Origin: Bryobacteraceae bacterium
Lineage (GTDB): Bacteria > Acidobacteriota > Terriglobia > Bryobacterales > Bryobacteraceae
DNA length: 19,562 nt
Reading direction: 5' to 3'
Assembly (NCBI GenBank): GCA_025929455.1
Contig: JAICMB010000006.1
Location: 1 to 19,562, forward strand
The notes below the pieces were generated by a model that worked only from the letters and a program-made list of their open reading frames with translations, searched no databases and was not told the origin of the DNA. The translations under genes and the position numbers were made by a program. Position 1 is the stretch's first letter. Each line of letters begins with the position of its first letter. Positions 6,727 to 14,339 of the stretch are shown in pieces.

Positions 6727-7337
6727 CACGGTTTCGAGAGCGCCGGATACACGTAAATCGAAAGAAAGATCGGGATCCAGATCAGGACCACGAAGTACCA
6801 GTACAGGCCGTCCACTTCGACGGCCTGCTGCTGTTTGCCGCCGACCGGCCGGAGCCAAAAGATGATGAAGATGACGGCGGACTCCAGGGTGTCGGCGACC
6901 AGATGAATGGTGTGCAGACCGACGAGCGCCCAGGCATAAGATCCGAACTGGCCGGTGCTCCATTTGAAGTTGTAGTGGACGAGTTCCCACCAGCGGATGC
7001 AAAGCACCGCGACGGCAAAGGCGATGCCGATGAGCAGAAAGACCATGCCGCGCGTGATGTGACCTGCGCGGACAGATTTGTCAGACAAGTACATCGGCGC
7101 GACACTGATCAGCAACAGCACCGTCGCGATGGCCCCCATCGTAAGATCAGGCACGGCGATGCGCGGCGGAGGCCATACGTCGAAACCCATGCGCGCGTAG
7201 AAGTACGCGGCAATTAGGATGAGAATGACCGTGGATTCGATGACCATCATCCAGAACTGGCCCCACCAGATGGGAGATCGTGAAGTGAACGCGCAATCGG
7301 GCAGTGCGGAAACGTCGATACTGGCGCGGGCTGCCAT
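6726..7337 (-). CDS. ctaE: haem-copper oxidase subunit III
   Basis: This 203-residue subunit III is of the short, five-helix bacterial type. Helices lie at about 26-48, 66-84, 97-117, 134-158 and 178-197. Family features are TrpTrpGlyGlnPheTrpMetMet..Glu at 24-34, GlyLeuHisThrIleHis at 140-145, and the closing AspGlyLeuTyrTrpTyrPheValValLeuIleTrp at 176-187, which corresponds to the usual His-Tyr-Trp-His-Phe-Val region. Subunit III stabilises subunit I during turnover and does not bind redox metals. It starts three bases after the stop of subunit I, with GGAG nine bases before its ATG. Confidence 0.9.
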   Translation of the reverse strand: MAARASIDVSALPDCAFTSRSPIWWGQFWMMVIESTVILILIAAYFYARMGFDVWPPPRIAVPDLTMGAIATVLLLISVAPMYLSDKSVRAGHITRGMVFLLIGIAFAVAVLCIRWWELVHYNFKWSTGQFGSYAWALVGLHTIHLVADTLESAVIFIIFWLRPVGGKQQQAVEVDGLYWYFVVLIWIPIFLSIYVYPALSKP

Positions 7338-7340
7338 GGT

Positions 7341-9266
7341 TTAGCTCTCCACGTGAAGCGGGACCTGTTCTTTGGGGTGTTTCGGCCAGAACCATCCGGT
7401 AAACACGAACAGCAACACGGCGCCGCCCATGACGAAATACCAGTCGTCATAGACGGAGCCGACCAGGCCGAGTACGGAGACGATCGCGGCGAAGAGCGGG
7501 TAATAGCTGGGACCGGGCTGCACGTAACGGTGCTCGGGTTCGGCGTCGAGGAAGTTGGTGCTGATGACTTCGCGGCGGTCAGTGCGCAGTCCAACGACGG
7601 CGGGCATCGGCAACTCGGGATCGAACCACAGCGGGTAACGGCCGCGGACGACCGGAATGCGTACGAAGTTGTAATCGCGCGCGGGCGTGATGGCGGCCCA
7701 TTCGAGGGTGCCGGCGTCCCATGGACTCATGGGTGTGAGGCGGCCGGCGCGCATTGAAATAAACACGTTCGTGAGAAAGAGAATGCCGCCGATGGCGATT
7801 ACAAAGGCGCCGCAGGTAGCGATGGCATTCATGGTTCCCCAGCCGGTTTGCGGCAGGTAGGTGTAGACACGGCGCGGCATGCCGAGTAATCCGAGCCGAT
7901 GCATAGGAAAGAACGTCACATTAAAGCCGATGAAAATGACCCAGAACGCGGCCTTGCCGAGGGTCTCGTTCATCATGCGCCCGGTCATTTTGGGGAACCA
8001 GTGAAAGATGCCGCCGAGTAAAGGAAACACCGCGCCGCCGATCAGTACGTAGTGGAAGTGTGCGACGACGAAATAGGTGTCGTGGACCTGCGAGTCGAAC
8101 GGCACGGAGGCGACCATGACCCCCGTCAGGCCGCCGAGGACCAGGATGAAAAAAAACCCCATGATGAACAAGAACGAGGTGGTGACACGCGGCACACCGC
8201 CCCACAGGGTTGCGATCCAGCAGTAGATTTGCACCGTTGTCGGTATCGCGATCATAAGGCTGGCGGCCGTGAAGAAGCTCTCACCCATTTGCGGCAGGCC
8301 AGTAACGAACATATGATGCACCCATAGACCGAAGCCGAGAAAGGCCGTGGTGATGAGCGACAGCAACAGAGGGAGATAGCCGAAGATCGGCCGGCGCGTC
8401 GCGGAACTGATGATGGGCGTAATCATCCCAAGGGCCGGGATAAAGATGATGTAGACCTCCGGGTGGCCGAACCACCAGAACAGGTGTTGCCATAGCAGCG
8501 GGTCGGCACCCTCACCGGGGTTCATGAAATGCATGCCGATGGAACGGTCCGACAGCAGCATGCTGCTCGCCACCATGATGGCCGGCATGGCGAAGATCAC
8601 CATGAACGATTGCACGAACATGGCCCAGCAGAACATGGGGATGCGGTTGAGCGACATGCCGGGGGCGCGCTGGCGGATAATCGTTACGACTAACTCGACC
8701 GCGACCACCATCGCCGATATTTCCGTAAATGTGATCATCTGGCACCAGTAGCCCTCGCCTTTGCCGGGCGAAAACGACGGACCAGAGAGCGGTACGTACG
8801 CGAACCAACCGGCGTCGGGCGTGCTGCCGATGAACTCGCCGACATATAGGAACAAGCCGCCGGCAAGATACATCCAGTAGCCGAAGGCATTTAAGCGCGG
8901 GAACGCGACATTGCGCGTGCCGAGCATCAGCGGCACCAGATACACGCCCATGCCTTCCATGACGGGAACGGCGAACAGGAACATCATGGTGGTCCCGTGC
9001 ATGGTGAAGAACTTGTTGTAGGTGTCGGGATCGAGCAGGTGGTTGCCGGGTACGGAGAGCTGCAGGCGCATCATGAGCGCGTGCACGGCGCCGGCGATCA
9101 TGAAGCAGAACGCGGTGAAGATGTAACGCTTACCGATTTCCTGGTGGTTGACTTCGCGCAGCCATCCGAGCAGACCGGACTGTCTTGCCCAGGTGCCTGC
9201 GAGTTGCGCGCGCTCGCGGTCGAGTGTCTCTCGTTCCTGCTCGTCTACGGGTTCTTCGGTGGTCAT
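7341..9266 (-). CDS. ctaD: cytochrome c oxidase subunit I
   Basis: This 641-residue catalytic subunit of a haem-copper oxygen reductase reduces O2 to water with electrons from cytochrome c. Haem a ligands are His90 (MetHisGly) and His405. The haem a3 ligand is His403 (HisPheHis). CuB ligands are His268, His317 and His318. The cross-linked Tyr272 and the D-channel Glu270 lie in HisProGluValTyr, the A1-type signature. ArgArg at 465-466 matches the haem-propionate site. The aligned position of the D-channel entry Asp is Asn119 (GlyThrArgAsnValAlaPhePro), and that of the K-channel Lys is Thr362. The hydrophilic N-terminal 45 residues and a C-terminal extension after about 505, with two more helices at about 588-626, make it longer than a minimal subunit I. 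The ATG at 9266 overlaps the TGA of subunit II (ATGA). A frame reaching further upstream is only a shadow. Confidence 0.96.
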   Translation of the reverse strand: MTTEEPVDEQERETLDRERAQLAGTWARQSGLLGWLREVNHQEIGKRYIFTAFCFMIAGAVHALMMRLQLSVPGNHLLDPDTYNKFFTMHGTTMMFLFAVPVMEGMGVYLVPLMLGTRNVAFPRLNAFGYWMYLAGGLFLYVGEFIGSTPDAGWFAYVPLSGPSFSPGKGEGYWCQMITFTEISAMVVAVELVVTIIRQRAPGMSLNRIPMFCWAMFVQSFMVIFAMPAIMVASSMLLSDRSIGMHFMNPGEGADPLLWQHLFWWFGHPEVYIIFIPALGMITPIISSATRRPIFGYLPLLLSLITTAFLGFGLWVHHMFVTGLPQMGESFFTAASLMIAIPTTVQIYCWIATLWGGVPRVTTSFLFIMGFFFILVLGGLTGVMVASVPFDSQVHDTYFVVAHFHYVLIGGAVFPLLGGIFHWFPKMTGRMMNETLGKAAFWVIFIGFNVTFFPMHRLGLLGMPRRVYTYLPQTGWGTMNAIATCGAFVIAIGGILFLTNVFISMRAGRLTPMSPWDAGTLEWAAITPARDYNFVRIPVVRGRYPLWFDPELPMPAVVGLRTDRREVISTNFLDAEPEHRYVQPGPSYYPLFAAIVSVLGLVGSVYDDWYFVMGGAVLLFVFTGWFWPKHPKEQVPLHVES

Positions 9267-10201
9267 TTGAGACTCTCCAGGTACGCGAGCAAAGGTTGCA
9301 TCTGGGAAGACGGAAGATTGACGGGAGGCATAATGACCCCGGGTTTCACTCTTGATGTGTCGGTGATCCAACCGCCGAGATTCCCGCGATTGTTGTCGAG
9401 GGTAGCGGCGGCGATCGTGATCCGGCTGGCAAGGTGAGTGAGGTCCGGGCCGACACGCGCCGCGGCGGTGGTGCCGCGGATGGTGTGGCAAAGTACGCAA
9501 GGACCGTTTAGAAATACCTGCTGTCCGGCGCGCAGCGTATCGTTGGTGGGCTCGGGCGCCGGTGCTCGCTGATCGGCGAGCCAGGATTCGAACTTGGCGG
9601 GCGGATCGGCGATAACGAGCAGGCCCATGTGCGCGTGCTGCAGGCCGCAGAACTCCGCGCACTGGCCGCGGTAGACGCCCGGCTTGTCGGCGCGGAACCA
9701 GATGAGATTGGAGTGATTTGGAATCGCGTCGATTTTGCCGTAGAGGTTCGGAATCCAGAAGCTATGGATGACGTCGTACGAGGTCGTTTTTAAAATGACA
9801 GGCTTGCCTACCGGGACGTGAATTTCGTTCGCAGTGGTGACTTGCTGGTGTGCGGGCGCGTATTCGTAGTGAACTTCCCACCACCATTGATGGCCGATCA
9901 CATCGATGCTGATGGCGTCCGACGGAGGAAATGACCGCGCCGACAGCAGACTGCCGGTGGAGACGCTGACGATGAGGATGGCTATGAGCAAGAGGACCGT
10001 CACGCCGCCGGCAAGAGCGACGCTACGCGTGAGAACGCGCGTCGAAGCGGGTTCGCGGCGCCGGCGCACGACTGCGAACACGGCGAATGTCATGGTGACG
10101 ACGAAGGCCACCAGCGCGAGCCAGAAGAGAAACCACCACAGGTTGAAAATGTGCCCCGACTGCGGGCCGACGGGATACAGCGCTGAGTGGCTGGGGTTCA
10201 T
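9263..10201 (-). CDS. ctaC: cytochrome c oxidase subunit II with fused cytochrome c domain (caa3 type)
   Basis: This 312-residue protein has two N-terminal helices (about 20-44 and 62-83), a cupredoxin domain and a cytochrome c domain. The dinuclear CuA ligands are all present: His146, Cys181, Glu183 (backbone), Cys185, His189 and Met192. The aromatic electron-entry patch is GlnTrpTrpTrpGlu at 105-109. The fused haem domain binds at CysValLeuCysHis (235-239) with Met291 as the likely sixth ligand, which makes this a caa3-type oxidase that needs no soluble cytochrome at its entry point. There is no obvious cleavable signal or lipobox. The start at 10201 overlaps the TGA of the preceding cytochrome c gene (ATGA), and the stop overlaps the start of subunit I. 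Confidence 0.95.
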   Translation of the reverse strand: MNPSHSALYPVGPQSGHIFNLWWFLFWLALVAFVVTMTFAVFAVVRRRREPASTRVLTRSVALAGGVTVLLLIAILIVSVSTGSLLSARSFPPSDAISIDVIGHQWWWEVHYEYAPAHQQVTTANEIHVPVGKPVILKTTSYDVIHSFWIPNLYGKIDAIPNHSNLIWFRADKPGVYRGQCAEFCGLQHAHMGLLVIADPPAKFESWLADQRAPAPEPTNDTLRAGQQVFLNGPCVLCHTIRGTTAAARVGPDLTHLASRITIAAATLDNNRGNLGGWITDTSRVKPGVIMPPVNLPSSQMQPLLAYLESLK

Positions 10202-10698
10202 TTCAGTTGGGCAGCGCTCTTCGACTCCATGTTGTCCGTGCGGCCGGGTGAGTAGACGGACGACTCCAGGCCGCTGAGCGAGCGAACATACGTTACGATT
10301 TGCCAGATCTGATACTCCGGAATGCGGCCGCCCCAGGAAGGCATGCCATGCGGGCGGCCTTTGACGATGGTGTCGAAAATGTTCTGCGGCGCGCTGCCGT
10401 AGGTGAGATTCTGTTCCATCAACGGCGGTCCGCTGCCGCCGCCGCCGTTGGCGTGACAGCCGTTGCAGTTGTAGTGCTGATACAGATGCTGGCCCTGTTG
10501 AATGTCGTACGCGATGCCTTCGTCCGGATTCGGAACTACGACCTCCGGCACGGGACCACCCGGAATGATGGGGCTTTCGCGCGCCGCGACCAGCGTGCCG
10601 CGGCTGTACGGCTCCGGCCGCAGCGGACGCTTCTCGTTATCGCAGGCGCACAAGCACAATGCCGCGCAGGCAAGCACGGCGAGGCAGACTTTGTTCAT
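10198..10698 (-). CDS. lipoprotein cytochrome c between the dehydrogenase and the oxidase genes (XoxG-position)
   Basis: This is a 166-residue monohaem cytochrome c. Its signal is Cys-rich and ends in a lipobox-like LeuCysAlaCys at 16-19, so lipid anchoring is likely; Cys15 or Cys17 are less likely alternatives. Haem binds at CysAsnGlyCysHis (78-82), followed by a Gly-rich loop GlyGlyGlyGlySerGlyProPro. Met119 in HisGlyMetPro is the likely axial ligand. The closing helix GlnIleTrpGlnIleValThrTyrValArgSerLeu is typical of cytochrome c domains. It sits directly after the XoxJ-like gene, where xoxG (the cytochrome acceptor of XoxF) often lies, so it is the best candidate acceptor. Equally it could feed the CtaC haem domain. 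The residue 20-60 linker is Pro-rich, as in a flexible tether. Confidence 0.9.
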   Translation of the reverse strand: MNKVCLAVLACAALCLCACDNEKRPLRPEPYSRGTLVAARESPIIPGGPVPEVVVPNPDEGIAYDIQQGQHLYQHYNCNGCHANGGGGSGPPLMEQNLTYGSAPQNIFDTIVKGRPHGMPSWGGRIPEYQIWQIVTYVRSLSGLESSVYSPGRTDNMESKSAAQLK

Positions 10699-11486
10699 GG
10701 CCGCGGCGCCTCCGGTACGCCGTAGGAATCGAGAATGGCGCGAATGCGCGCGCGGTTCCGATCGAGCGCCTGCTGCACGGCGCGCGCGAGATCGGCGCGT
10801 CCCGGGCGGACGGCAGCGGAGATGCCGTACGCAATCGGCACGGGACCGTGCGGTGTGCTGATAGGGCTGACGCGCAGGCCGCGCTCGCGCGCGAAATATC
10901 CGCCGAGTGGGCCCCAGACGATGGCGACGTCGATGTCTCCACGCGAGACGGCGTCGACGATGCGCGCCGGCGGGTTCACTTCGCCGGCAGGTCCGAAGAG
11001 ACTATAGCCGGTGAGATTGCGCGCGAGGCCGCGCGATGCGAGCATGTAGCCGGGCGGAGCGTAGCCGGCATCGACCACGTGCAAACCGATGCGCATGTGC
11101 GCGAGCGCGGGATCGGTGAGCGAGTGGACCGCGTGGCGGTTGCGGCGCGTGACCGCGACATAGGTCGAGCGGTAGTACGCGCGCGTCGTCAGGACGTGTT
11201 CCATGTGTTCGGGAAGTCCGATGACGAGATCGCAGCGGCCGGCAAGCAGCGTGTTCTTTACATAATTCCGGCGCTGTTGCCACCAGGTGTAGGTAAGGCG
11301 CTCGTGTAGGTCTACGGCGATCACCGACGCGATGCGGTTTTCAAAGCCCTGCTGCGCGCGGTTGGAGAAGGGCATGTTGTTGGGGTCGGAGCAGACGCGG
11401 AGTTCGGCGGAGTAGAGGGGCAGAAGTGCGACGAGGCACAACGGCAGGCAGCAAGACTGCCCGCCCCACTTAGAGCGAAAAGACAT
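10695..11486 (-). CDS. xoxJ: XoxJ/MoxJ-like periplasmic binding protein of a PQQ dehydrogenase
   Basis: This 263-residue exported protein belongs to the solute-binding-protein fold family found beside PQQ alcohol dehydrogenases (the MxaJ/XoxJ group). After a signal peptide ending near residue 27 (TyrSerAla), it opens with LeuArgValCysSerAspProAsnAsnMetProPheSerAsn (29-42), the hallmark of the group. Further family blocks are TyrThrTrpTrpGlnGlnArgArg (66-73), GlyArgCysAspLeuValIleGly (83-90) and ThrThrArgAlaTyrTyrArgSerThrTyrVal (100-110). The group is thought to help activate or load XoxF/MxaF rather than to transport a solute. The start is ATG at 11486, 17 bases inside the dehydrogenase gene, with GAGG about 11 bases upstream. 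The stop overlaps the next start (ATGA). Confidence 0.85.
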   Translation of the reverse strand: MSFRSKWGGQSCCLPLCLVALLPLYSAELRVCSDPNNMPFSNRAQQGFENRIASVIAVDLHERLTYTWWQQRRNYVKNTLLAGRCDLVIGLPEHMEHVLTTRAYYRSTYVAVTRRNRHAVHSLTDPALAHMRIGLHVVDAGYAPPGYMLASRGLARNLTGYSLFGPAGEVNPPARIVDAVSRGDIDVAIVWGPLGGYFARERGLRVSPISTPHGPVPIAYGISAAVRPGRADLARAVQQALDRNRARIRAILDSYGVPEAPRP

Positions 11487-13281
11487 AGAGCGTGCCGCCT
11501 CGCGTGGAATATTGCGGCAGATCGGTCATAGCGTTGACGAAGCCGAGGGCTGCCGTGCCGTCGCGCGGATCGAGGCCGCCGGCAACGATAGCGCCAGACC
11601 AACCGCCCACGCCCGACATCACCGCGATGTACTGTTTGCCGTCGGGGCCTCTGAACGTAGTCGGCTGCGAGATGACGCCGGAGCCGGCTTTGAATTTCCA
11701 TAGCGGCTGGCCGGTCTGCGCGTCCACCGCTTTGAAATAGCCGTCCATGGTTCCGTAAAACGCGACGTTGGTGGCAGTGACCATGGTGCCGCTCCATACG
11801 GGGAACCTCTCTTTAATGTTCCAGACGGCTTTGCCGTGGACGGGATCCCATGCCGTGTACTCGCCGCGATTTCCGCCGGGTCCGGCGTACATGCGCACCG
11901 TCATCCCGACATAGGGCGTGCCGGCGATGTAGTTGGGCGCGGTGCCCTGTTCTTCCTCGCACAAGTTGTTATGCGGAATGTAGAGATACCCGGTTTTGTA
12001 GGAGTACGCAGAGGGTTGCCAGTCCTTGGCACCGGGCGAAGCGGGACAGACGTCGCGCACGACTTTGCCGAAACCGGGTGTCTTTGCCGCCACGACATTC
12101 AGCTTGCCGGTTTTCGTGTCTACGGTGGTCGTCGTTGTTATGTAGCCGAAAGGCTCAGCGGAAAGTACTTGCCCGTTGGTGCGGTCCAGCACATACATGT
12201 GGCCGTTGCGGTCGGGATGCATTAGCACCTTGCGCGTAGAGCCGTTGATGTTCAAATCGGCGAGGACGGATTCGTTGATTCCGTCGTAATCGTGCGAGTC
12301 GTGCGGATTCATCTGGTAGGCCCAGACCGCTTGCCCATCCTCCGGATGGCGCGCAAACAGTGTGCAGGTCCATTTGTTATCGCCGGGGCGTGCGTCGGGA
12401 TTCCAGGGCCCCGGATTCGCGGTGCCGTAATACACAAGGTCGAGTGCCGGATCGTAGGAGATCCAACCCCATACGGTGCCGCCGCCGATTTTCCAGGCGT
12501 CGCCGGTCCAGGTTTTCAGTCCGAGATCTTTGCCCTGGTCGCTCGTATAGAACGGTTTGAAATTCGATCCGATCAGAACGTCTGTGTCGGGGCCGGTGGT
12601 GTACGCGCGCCATGCGATGCTTCCATCGTTTTCATTGAGCGCGATGAGCGCGCCGCGCACGCCATATTCGCCGCCGCTGTTGCCAACCAGAACTTTTCCT
12701 TTGACCACGAGCGGAGCCATGGTCATGGTCTCGCCCTTGTTCAGGTCGCCGGTTCTGACTTTCCAGATCTCTTTGCCGGTCTGCGCATCGACGGCGGCGG
12801 TCTGATCGTCGAGCGTGTTGAAGTACAGGCGGCCATTATCGTAAAAGGCTCCGCGGTTTACCGTGTCACAACAGGCCTGGCCTTCGGATGCCGGACTGGT
12901 CCCCGGCGAGTATTTCCACTTAGCCGCGCCCGTCTTGTAATCAAGCGCGTACAGATAATTCGGATACGGAGTCGTTATGTAGATGGTGTCTTTGACGAAG
13001 AGCGGCGCGGCTTCGTGCCCGCGCAGGGTGCCGGTAGAAAACACCCACGCGAGCTTGAGATTCTTGACATTTTCCGGGGTGATCTCGGTCAGGCCGCTGT
13101 ACCGGGTTGCATCGTAGTTCTTGGCCGGCATCGTCCATTGGCCGTCTTCGGCCTGAGGAGACGCGGCCTGCACGAGGTGCGGCGTGGGCCCGGGAGGATC
13201 ATTTGGAGGGGTTGAACGCGACGTGGAACATGCACAACACGCGATCACCGGAAGCATAAGGGCCGCTGCACGAGTCATCAT
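11470..13281 (-). CDS. xoxF: PQQ-dependent alcohol dehydrogenase, XoxF-like (lanthanide type)
   Basis: This 603-residue eight-bladed propeller quinoprotein oxidises a primary alcohol (methanol in known XoxF, substrate unproven here) in the periplasm and passes electrons to cytochrome c. The vicinal disulfide is Cys137-Cys138. Metal and PQQ residues by motif are Glu205 (GlyGlyGluTyrGly), Asn289 (ThrAlaAsnProGlyPro), catalytic Asp331 and Asp333 two residues later. That second Asp marks XoxF enzymes that use lanthanides; calcium MxaF has Ala there. The usual Trp before the catalytic Asp is His330. LysThrTrpThrGlyAspAlaTrpLys (256-264), GlyAspAsnLysTrp (300-304) and HisProAspArgAsnGly (355-360) also match. 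The short signal contains ValIleAlaCys (12-15), a possible lipobox, followed by a Ser/Pro-rich linker. Two ATGs open the frame; no clear Shine-Dalgarno is seen. It is the first gene of the cluster, 69 bases after the PAP2 gene. Confidence 0.93.
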   Translation of the reverse strand: MMTRAAALMLPVIACCACSTSRSTPPNDPPGPTPHLVQAASPQAEDGQWTMPAKNYDATRYSGLTEITPENVKNLKLAWVFSTGTLRGHEAAPLFVKDTIYITTPYPNYLYALDYKTGAAKWKYSPGTSPASEGQACCDTVNRGAFYDNGRLYFNTLDDQTAAVDAQTGKEIWKVRTGDLNKGETMTMAPLVVKGKVLVGNSGGEYGVRGALIALNENDGSIAWRAYTTGPDTDVLIGSNFKPFYTSDQGKDLGLKTWTGDAWKIGGGTVWGWISYDPALDLVYYGTANPGPWNPDARPGDNKWTCTLFARHPEDGQAVWAYQMNPHDSHDYDGINESVLADLNINGSTRKVLMHPDRNGHMYVLDRTNGQVLSAEPFGYITTTTTVDTKTGKLNVVAAKTPGFGKVVRDVCPASPGAKDWQPSAYSYKTGYLYIPHNNLCEEEQGTAPNYIAGTPYVGMTVRMYAGPGGNRGEYTAWDPVHGKAVWNIKERFPVWSGTMVTATNVAFYGTMDGYFKAVDAQTGQPLWKFKAGSGVISQPTTFRGPDGKQYIAVMSGVGGWSGAIVAGGLDPRDGTAALGFVNAMTDLPQYSTRGGTLYVFSL

Positions 13282-13350
13282 GCAACACGTGTGACTCTGG
13301 ATGTGTTTGCACGTTACAGACGTGGTGACGTATTAACAGTTACAGGTATG
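13282..13350 (-). promoter_or_regulatory. leader and presumed control region of the xoxF-oxidase cluster
   Basis: These 69 bases separate the PAP2 stop from the xoxF start and are AT-richer than their surroundings. An 8-bp palindrome ACACGTGT (13285-13292) lies three bases before the start codon, where binding or structure could affect initiation. The heptamer GTTACAG occurs twice on the plus strand (13313-13319 and 13339-13345), 26 bases apart, and could be a repeated operator half, though two 7-mers can recur by chance. I see no convincing -35/-10 pair. Confidence 0.3.
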
Positions 13351-14289
13351 TCAGTCGAGGGAGAAGCGCAGGCTAACTGCGTACGCGCCCTGGCCGGGGA
13401 TGACTTCAGGAACGATCTGCGGATGCATCCATGCATGCTTGTGAATTGCGTGGTTCACGTGCGTTTGGTAAACGTAACGCCCGATGAACCATCCCATGGC
13501 GCCGCCCACCAGAATGTCGGATGCGAAATGGCGTTGCGCGGCGAAGCGTGAAAGACTGACGACGGTGGCAAGACCATAGGCGGTGATCGGCACCATGATC
13601 GTGTTGTGATACTCGTGCGAGATCAGCGAAGCGAGGGTCCAGGATTCTATCGCGTGACCGGACGGAAACGAGCCGCCGCCGTCGAAAAAGTGAGCCCTTT
13701 CGCGCGTCGCGTCGGGGCGCTCGCGCCCGAAAATGGGTTTAAGCACCTCGACGACAATGAGACTGTCGAGCAGCGCCTCGGTTCCCAGGATGCCGACTTC
13801 GCGTGGCTTCGGCTCATCGCGCCACACTCCGTAGGCGTAGAAGCCCGCGACCAGCGGGATCAATGTGTAGGTGGCCCCGACGTTCGAGATGCGATTGCCC
13901 CACGCGATCTGGCCCTTGCTGTTTTCGAAGGTGTCGATGGTGCGGTGATCGGTCGCGATCAGCGCGGCAGTTGCGGCCCCGAATCCCAGCCACCATTTAG
14001 CGTCCCCCTTATGCATGCGGAACGGGCTGGTCCAGATTTCTTTCTGGTCGAGAATAATATTCGCGACGAGCTTTTTGCCGAGGGGGACGAGCCGCTCGGT
14101 ATCGTCGGGATAATAGATGCGATCGCGCGCGTCCTCGATCGGATTAAGCGTATCGTTCGGCGATGCGGGTGGGGTCTGCCCCGCTCCGGGCGATGAGGCC
14201 GGCGCGGAAGTCGCGTCAGGATCTGGCGGCGTTTGCGACAGCGCCAGAGGTGCGAGCATCAGTAACGCCGTCGCGACTCGCGTATACAT
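13351..14289 (-). CDS. secreted PAP2-family (phosphatidic acid phosphatase type 2) protein
   Basis: This 312-residue protein has an N-terminal signal (cleavage near residue 19 after LeuAlaLeuSerGln) and a Pro/Ser/Ala-rich linker to about 48. The three PAP2 signature motifs are intact: Lys184-x6-Arg191-Pro192, Pro209-Ser-Gly-His212 and Ser247-Arg248-x5-His254-x3-Asp258. His212 and His254 are the catalytic histidines. Hydrophobic helices at about 99-113, 140-155, 166-184, 214-225, 231-247 and 257-272 suggest membrane insertion. It probably removes phosphate from a lipid phosphate or diphosphate (undecaprenyl-PP or phosphatidate), but the substrate cannot be told from sequence. The last residues (AlaValSerLeuArgPheSerLeuAsp) look like a beta-strand tail. 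It follows the CBS gene by 50 bases and precedes xoxF. Confidence 0.9.
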   Translation of the reverse strand: MYTRVATALLMLAPLALSQTPPDPDATSAPASSPGAGQTPPASPNDTLNPIEDARDRIYYPDDTERLVPLGKKLVANIILDQKEIWTSPFRMHKGDAKWWLGFGAATAALIATDHRTIDTFENSKGQIAWGNRISNVGATYTLIPLVAGFYAYGVWRDEPKPREVGILGTEALLDSLIVVEVLKPIFGRERPDATRERAHFFDGGGSFPSGHAIESWTLASLISHEYHNTIMVPITAYGLATVVSLSRFAAQRHFASDILVGGAMGWFIGRYVYQTHVNHAIHKHAWMHPQIVPEVIPGQGAYAVSLRFSLD

Positions 14290-14339
14290 CCTGATTGGTG
14301 GACTCTACCGCGCCGGTGCGCGTTTCAGTGTCCCTGGAT

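Noticed and set aside
9267..9662. Upstream extension of the subunit I frame to 9662
   Set aside because: The extension covers the haem domain of ctaC in another frame, has shadow-like Arg-rich composition, and the ATG at 9266 forms a standard ATGA junction.
12292..13215. 307-codon plus-strand frame opposite xoxF
   Set aside because: It lies entirely against the well-supported XoxF gene. Long antisense frames are expected in GC-rich coding DNA, and no family pattern is seen.
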